Shown here one piece after another: positions 5,841 to 9,979 of a stretch of 9,979 bases of DNA. The notes beneath the pieces were generated by a model. It made no database searches. It worked only from the letters and a program-made list of their open reading frames with translations, and had not been told where the DNA came from. A program made the position numbers and the translations under genes. Positions within the stretch are counted from its first letter, which is position 1; the number at the start of each line of letters is the position of its first letter. The DNA comes from Enterocloster bolteae (GTDB lineage: Bacteria > Bacillota_A > Clostridia > Lachnospirales > Lachnospiraceae): positions 1 to 9,979 of the forward strand of contig JAETTS010000066.1 in assembly GCA_021769025.1 (NCBI GenBank). The letters are read 5' to 3'.

Positions 5841-8051
5841 TCACAAAACAATGGAGATATTCCTGGATGAAGCCCCTGCGGCAATCCGGGCATTTTTTAA
5901 ATCTCCCTTAATCTTTATCTCAACCTTTTTAGTCTCCCCGGGGGTTAAAAATATCTTTTCGAATCCTTTCAGTTCCTGAAAAACCGTAGGTTCTCCCTGT
6001 TTCATTTCTTCTTCCCTACGCACGTACACCTGCACGGTCTCCGCTCCAGCACAGGTCCCTGTGTTGGTCACCTTGCAGGAAAATACTACAGCACCCTCCT
6101 CGCTGGTTTTTTCTCCGTCATGAAAGGAAAAGGAAGTATAGCTTAAACCGTGACCGAAGCAAAATTCAGGCTCCACATGATATGCATCCAGATAGCGGTA
6201 CCCTACGAAGCTTCCTTCCGTGTACTCTGTCTGATCCTTTTTTCCAAATTCCCCAAGACAGTGTGTGGAACAATCCTTATGTGTCTTGTAAAAACTTTCC
6301 GGCAGCTTCCCGGAAGGATTCACCAACCCGTAAAGAACTTCTGCCAGCGCTGTTCCTCCTTCCATACCACTATACCAGTTCCACACCAGGCTGTCTGCCT
6401 TTTCGATCCACCGGCCCATTTCCACCGGACTTCCCCCCATCATAACCACGACGGTATCCGGCCGGATGGCAAGGAGCCTCTGAATCAGTTCATCCTGTCC
6501 GTAGGGAAGAGTCATATCCGCCCTGTCGTTGCCTTCGCAGTCCTGGTCGTGATTCAGTCCGCCTATGAAAATCACCTGTTCATAATCCGGAGCCAGTTCC
6601 AGAGCCTGGCTGCATAACTGCCTTCTCCTCTTTCTGACAGCCTCTTTCCTGTTCTGGGTTCCCGCATGGCCCACAGACTCTGCTTGCCCCATGTCTTCTT
6701 CCTGGCTGGCCTCCTCTCCATTTCTCCGGCTGGCTCCGCCTCCGCGTTCCAAACTGGCCTCCTGCCAATTGATTTCCCCCTCCTCGGTTTTTTCCTCATC
6801 CCTGCAATACCCCTGGGCATAGTCCACCTGCACATTGCCGCCCAGCAGTTTTTTTATCCCCATAAGAGGCGTTATTTCATACAAAGCCTTTATCTCCCCA
6901 CTTCCCCCGCCATTTGAATGGATGCAGTTTCCATTCTCACCAATTATCAGAACCTTTTTTACGCCTGTCCCGGAAAGGGGCAGCCGGTTCTTTTGATTTT
7001 TCAGAAGCACCACAGATTCCCTGGCCACCTGAAGGGCTGTCTGCCTGTGTTCCTCCGTATTGTAGCATCCGGTTTTTCTGGTTCCGTCCATCATATGAAG
7101 CCGCATCATCAATACCAGAATCCGGATAACCTTCTCGTCAACTGCCTCTTCCTTCACCCTGCCTTCTATAACCGCCTTTTTCAGAGGCTTTGCCATAAAA
7201 TACTCATCAAAGTTATAGGTCACAGACATCTCAATATCCAACTGGGAACCTGCCGCTGCTTCCGTATCGTGGACTGCCCCCCAGTCGGAGATCACCACCC
7301 CGTCATACTCCCACTCTTTCCTGAGAATCTGATTCAGGAGAAATTCGCTCTGGCAGCAATGTTCTCCATACAGCTTGTTGTATGCCCCCATTACCGTATA
7401 GGCTTCGCCCTCCTTAAGGGCATCGTAAAAGGCAGGCAAATATATCTCCCGCAGAACCCTCTCGTCAATCTTTACCTCCATCCACAGACGCTCTGTCTCC
7501 TGATTATTCACTGCAAAATGTTTCACACAGGCCGCTACATCCCAACTCTGCACTCCCCTTACAAAAGGTGCTGCCAGCTGTCCTGTCAGGTAAGGATCCT
7601 CGCTGAAATACTCAAAGTTCCGGCCGCACAGAGGGCTTCTCTTTATATTGATCCCTGGTGCCAGGATCACATCCTTTCCTCTTCCTCTTGCCTCCGCTCC
7701 CAGGACACTTCCCATGTCATAGGCCAGTTTCCTGTTCCACGTTGCAGCCAGGGCGCTGTTACAGGGAAGGTAGGTTACATAGTCATCCGTATGGCCTACG
7801 GCCTTCCATTTATCCGGAAAGAATTCCTGGCGGACTCCCATTGGACCGTCGGACATCTTAAGAGGCGGTATTCCCAACCGCTCCACTCCCCCAGTCTGAA
7901 AAAGCTGGGCTCCGTGAATCATCCTTATCTTTTCATCAAGTGTCAGTTCCTTTGCCAGATCTTTTGCCTTCTGCCACAATTTCGTCTCCCTGTTCTCTGT
8001 TGTTATGCTCCCTGCCATCCCGCTCTTTACCGCTTCATGTTTCACCATCAT
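5841..8051 (-). CDS. GH3 beta-glucosidase, cytoplasmic type
   Basis: Retaining beta-glycosidase, probably removing terminal beta-linked glucose from imported oligosaccharides. No signal peptide is visible. The start at 8051 (736 aa) is chosen for GGGGAGG 11 nt upstream. The frame opens further to an ATG at 8123, but that site has no convincing RBS; Met at 8048 and 8018 are alternatives. Using the 8051 start, the GH3 N-domain holds SDGPMGVR, the KHF motif (Lys177-His178) and the nucleophile Asp256 in VVISDWG. The C-domain holds GGGSG (381-385) and CEGNDR, where Glu506 is a candidate acid/base. An FnIII-like domain starts near 645. No PA14 domain is present. Residues 419-476 form a charged low-complexity insert (Glu, Arg, Gly, Gln rich). 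The last FnIII strands look shortened before the terminal GASSRNI motif. Pairing with the GH31 gene upstream suggests joint breakdown of xyloglucan-like oligosaccharides. Beta-xylosidase or another GH3 specificity cannot be excluded. Confidence 0.93.
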   Translation of the reverse strand: MMVKHEAVKSGMAGSITTENRETKLWQKAKDLAKELTLDEKIRMIHGAQLFQTGGVERLGIPPLKMSDGPMGVRQEFFPDKWKAVGHTDDYVTYLPCNSALAATWNRKLAYDMGSVLGAEARGRGKDVILAPGINIKRSPLCGRNFEYFSEDPYLTGQLAAPFVRGVQSWDVAACVKHFAVNNQETERLWMEVKIDERVLREIYLPAFYDALKEGEAYTVMGAYNKLYGEHCCQSEFLLNQILRKEWEYDGVVISDWGAVHDTEAAAGSQLDIEMSVTYNFDEYFMAKPLKKAVIEGRVKEEAVDEKVIRILVLMMRLHMMDGTRKTGCYNTEEHRQTALQVARESVVLLKNQKNRLPLSGTGVKKVLIIGENGNCIHSNGGGSGEIKALYEITPLMGIKKLLGGNVQVDYAQGYCRDEEKTEEGEINWQEASLERGGGASRRNGEEASQEEDMGQAESVGHAGTQNRKEAVRKRRRQLCSQALELAPDYEQVIFIGGLNHDQDCEGNDRADMTLPYGQDELIQRLLAIRPDTVVVMMGGSPVEMGRWIEKADSLVWNWYSGMEGGTALAEVLYGLVNPSGKLPESFYKTHKDCSTHCLGEFGKKDQTEYTEGSFVGYRYLDAYHVEPEFCFGHGLSYTSFSFHDGEKTSEEGAVVFSCKVTNTGTCAGAETVQVYVRREEEMKQGEPTVFQELKGFEKIFLTPGETKKVEIKIKGDLKNARIAAGASSRNISIVL

Positions 8052-8062
8052 TCTTGTTACTG

Positions 8063-8069
8063 CCTCCCC
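8063..8069 (-). promoter_or_regulatory. Ribosome binding site deciding the GH3 start
   Basis: GGGGAGG on the minus strand sits 11 nt before the ATG at 8051 and 14 nt before the adjacent ATG at 8048. The upstream in-frame ATG at 8123 has no comparable site, and its extra 24 residues look unlike a GH3 N-terminus. The shorter protein is therefore preferred. Confidence 0.7.
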
Positions 8070-8131
8070 TGTCCTTTCCTCAGCCAGACTTCTTTTGCCT
8101 GAACCTGTATAGGGCCGCCGCATCCCGTAAC

Positions 8132-8184
8132 TCTGTCACTTTGTGCAGCAGCCCCATCTACCATTCGTTATCCATCTGTCACTT
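8132..8184 (-). repeat. Direct repeat AAGTGACAGA in the GH31-GH3 gap
   Basis: The exact 10-mer AAGTGACAGA (minus strand) occurs at 8184-8175 and 8141-8132, 43 bp apart, about four helical turns. Both copies lie in the 187-bp space between the GH31 stop and the preferred GH3 start. No well-formed promoter or terminator was found in this space, so the copies may be a regulator site or coincidence. Confidence 0.35.
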
Positions 8185-8238
8185 AAAATAATCTTCCCAG
8201 CCGCCAGGACGCTTCCCCTGATCCGACAGGCATATCCT

Positions 8239-9979
8239 CTATGCCAATGAAATCTTGCAGACAGCTTCCTTTTTTCCGGAATCAACAGTTATAACCGTAT
8301 CTTTTCCTTCTATGGAACAGGTTCCGCCCTCTACCTGGGATACCTTACAGTTTATCAGGCAGATCGCAACTCTCTGCGTTACTCCTCCCGATGCATTGCT
8401 GCCATCCTCTCCATGACTGGCTGTCTCAAAGCTTTCCGCACCGCCTTTCTCCCCATGACTTGCCACCACAGGCATTGCCACATTGCTCTCCTCATGATTT
8501 ATCACTTTCAGAACGATTTCCTCTCCCTTCTGACAGGCAGTCACCGTCTGCACCTTAAGCCCTTCTCTGTATACGGCTCCCTGGCTCTCTCCTTCTCCAG
8601 GGTATACCTTCCACTCCAGGTTCCGGAAGAATCCATAATCTGCCCTCCTGCATTGGGGAGCTATGGGGATGACGCTTCCCTCCTTCACCCACAGAGGGAT
8701 GGAACAGTAATCCAGATGCTCTTTTCTCCACACACCTCCCTGAGTTTTTTCTCCTGTAAGATAATGGATCCACTGCCCCCAAGGCAGGTAGTATTCTGCT
8801 ATCCCTTCCTCGTTGAACACCGGCGCAGCCAGAAAGCTGTCTCCCAACATATACTTTTTATCCAGATAGCTGCAGTTTCTGTCCTCCTCAAATTCCAGGG
8901 CCATGCTCCGCATCATGGGAATTCCGGTCAAGGAGGTCTTCACCCCTTCACTGTACAGATAGGGCAGCAGTTCCAGCTTCAGCCTGGTAAAGAACCGCAC
9001 CACATCCACGGCCTCTTCATCATACACCCAGGGTACCCGGTAGGACGTGCTTCCGTGAAGCCTGCTGTGGGTGGAAAGAAGCCCGAAGGCCGCCCAGCGC
9101 TTGTACACATCCGGTGTGGACTGGCTCTCAAAACCTCCGATATCATGGCTCCAGTATCCAAATCCGCTGCTGGTCAAAGACAACCCGCCACGCAGGCTCT
9201 CTTCCATAGATTCATAGTCAGACCAGCAATCTCCGCCCCAGTGAACCGGGAACTTCTGCCCTCCCGCCGTGGCCGACCGGGCAAATAAAACCGCCTCTTC
9301 CTCTCCTCTTCGTCTTTTAAGCACATCGTATACGGCCTGATTGTAAAGGTATGGATAAAAATTATGCATCTTCTGTGGATCCGAACCGTCATGGTATACC
9401 ACATTGACCGGAATCCTCTCGCCAAAGTCTGTCTTAAAGCAGTCCACTCCCATATCCATAAGCATTTCCAGCTTTCCCTGGTACCACCTTACAGCCTCCG
9501 GATTGGTAAAGTCCACGATGGCAAGGCCGGACTGCCACATATCCCACTGCCATACATCCCCATTCCTTTTCTTAAGAAAATATCCCTTCTCCACACCCTC
9601 ATCAAACAGCACCGATTCCTGGCCGATATAAGGGTTGATCCACACACAGACGCGGATTCCCCTGGCTTTTATCCTGCGAAGCATCCCCTCCGGATCCGGA
9701 AATACTCTCTCATCCCACACAAAATCCGTCCAGTGGTACTCCCGCATCCAGCAGCAGTCAAAGTGAAATACGCTTAAGGGAATCCCTCTCTCCTCCATGC
9801 CGTCGATGAAACTCATAACCGTTTTTTCATCGTAGCTTGTGGTAAAGGAAGTGGAAAGCCACAGGCCGTAAGTCCAGGGAGCCAGCCTGGCCGGTTTTCC
9901 TGTCAGATCCGTATACCGCATCAGCACATCTTTCATGGATGGCCCGTTGATAAAGAAATAATCCAGGTTTTCCCCCTGC
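8239..9979 (-). CDS. yicI: GH31 alpha-xylosidase, YicI type (5' end outside window)
   Basis: Retaining exo-glycosidase expected to release alpha-linked xylose from the non-reducing end of oligosaccharides such as isoprimeverose or xyloglucan fragments. The frame stays open to the window edge (QGENLDYFFINGPSM...), so roughly the first 230 residues are missing. Residues below are counted from the first visible Met (codon 9936-9934). Recalled E. coli YicI aligns without gaps over the barrel at an offset of 246. Visible hallmarks are the nucleophile Asp170 in KTDFGERIP, the acid/base Asp236 in HWGGD, and pocket residues Phe31, Asp60, Cys61, Trp99, Lys168, Arg220, Trp233 and His294. Cys62 stands where YicI has Phe308. 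Near residues 484-518, in the C-terminal beta domain, is a low-complexity insert with two ASHGE copies; this makes the C-terminus about 40 residues longer than YicI. The stop is TAG. The gene probably shares an operon with the GH3 gene. Family assignment is secure; exact substrate is inferred. Confidence 0.95.
   Translation of the reverse strand, partial: QGENLDYFFINGPSMKDVLMRYTDLTGKPARLAPWTYGLWLSTSFTTSYDEKTVMSFIDGMEERGIPLSVFHFDCCWMREYHWTDFVWDERVFPDPEGMLRRIKARGIRVCVWINPYIGQESVLFDEGVEKGYFLKKRNGDVWQWDMWQSGLAIVDFTNPEAVRWYQGKLEMLMDMGVDCFKTDFGERIPVNVVYHDGSDPQKMHNFYPYLYNQAVYDVLKRRRGEEEAVLFARSATAGGQKFPVHWGGDCWSDYESMEESLRGGLSLTSSGFGYWSHDIGGFESQSTPDVYKRWAAFGLLSTHSRLHGSTSYRVPWVYDEEAVDVVRFFTRLKLELLPYLYSEGVKTSLTGIPMMRSMALEFEEDRNCSYLDKKYMLGDSFLAAPVFNEEGIAEYYLPWGQWIHYLTGEKTQGGVWRKEHLDYCSIPLWVKEGSVIPIAPQCRRADYGFFRNLEWKVYPGEGESQGAVYREGLKVQTVTACQKGEEIVLKVINHEESNVAMPVVASHGEKGGAESFETASHGEDGSNASGGVTQRVAICLINCKVSQVEGGTCSIEGKDTVITVDSGKKEAVCKISLA
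8407..8463 (-). repeat. Imperfect repeat encoding ASHGE twice in GH31
   Basis: GCAAGTCATGGGGAG (8463-8449) and GCCAGTCATGGAGAG (8421-8407) each encode ASHGE, 42 bp apart and in frame. They sit inside the low-complexity C-terminal insert of the GH31 enzyme and suggest that the insert grew by local duplication. Confidence 0.55.

Noticed and set aside
6918..8102. Long plus-strand open frame (394 codons) opposite the GH3 gene
   Set aside because: It lies fully antisense to a well-supported GH3 gene, has a composition typical of a reverse-frame shadow, and shows no recognisable domain or RBS.
8052..8123. N-terminal extension of the GH3 protein from the ATG at 8123
   Set aside because: There is no good RBS at 8123, while GGGGAGG is well placed for 8051; the extra 24 residues do not resemble a signal peptide or the GH3 fold.
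8413..9288. Plus-strand open frame (291 codons) opposite the GH31 gene
   Set aside because: It is antisense to strongly conserved GH31 catalytic sequence and shows no family features, so it is a shadow frame.

Overview
The window looks like part of a chromosomal carbohydrate-use locus from a Gram-positive Firmicute, most likely a gut-type Lachnospiraceae/Clostridium relative. The reasons are moderate GC, purine-rich Shine-Dalgarno sites (GGGGAGG, GGAGGAA, GGGAGGT), a YesM/YesN-type two-component pair, and an LplB/LplC-type permease pair. This assignment is an inference; no rRNA or taxonomic marker is present.

All six genes lie on the minus strand, so the locus reads from right to left. A YicI-type GH31 alpha-xylosidase (5' end outside the window, 9979 to 8239) comes first, then a GH3 beta-glucosidase (8051 to 5841). 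Next is an AraC-type response regulator (5627 to 4089) with its own well-formed sigma-A-type promoter. A 365-bp gap holding a 53-nt hairpin separates it from a YesM-type sensor histidine kinase (3723 to 1927). Two ABC permease genes follow (1828 to 893 and 880 to 11). The substrate-binding protein expected with such permeases is probably just beyond the left edge. No ATPase gene is visible, which is normal for this transporter type.

How the parts probably work together (inference): the kinase senses an extracellular sugar or a liganded binding protein and phosphorylates the regulator, which activates the transporter genes. The transporter imports an oligosaccharide intact. The two glycosidases lack visible signal peptides, although the GH31 N-terminus is not seen, and would degrade it in the cytoplasm. 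Alpha-xylosidase plus beta-glucosidase is the exo-acting pair needed for xyloglucan-type oligosaccharides: the GH31 enzyme removes the alpha-1,6-xylose branch and the GH3 enzyme removes the exposed glucose.

I see no mobile element, CRISPR array, tRNA or rRNA, and no clearly new system. The parts most worth a second look are: the gap between regulator and kinase (strong hairpin plus possible relics of a small gene); repeated TATTTTACCGT boxes overlapping the regulator promoter; charged low-complexity inserts in both glycosidases; and a Phe-to-Cys change at a known specificity position of the GH31 enzyme.
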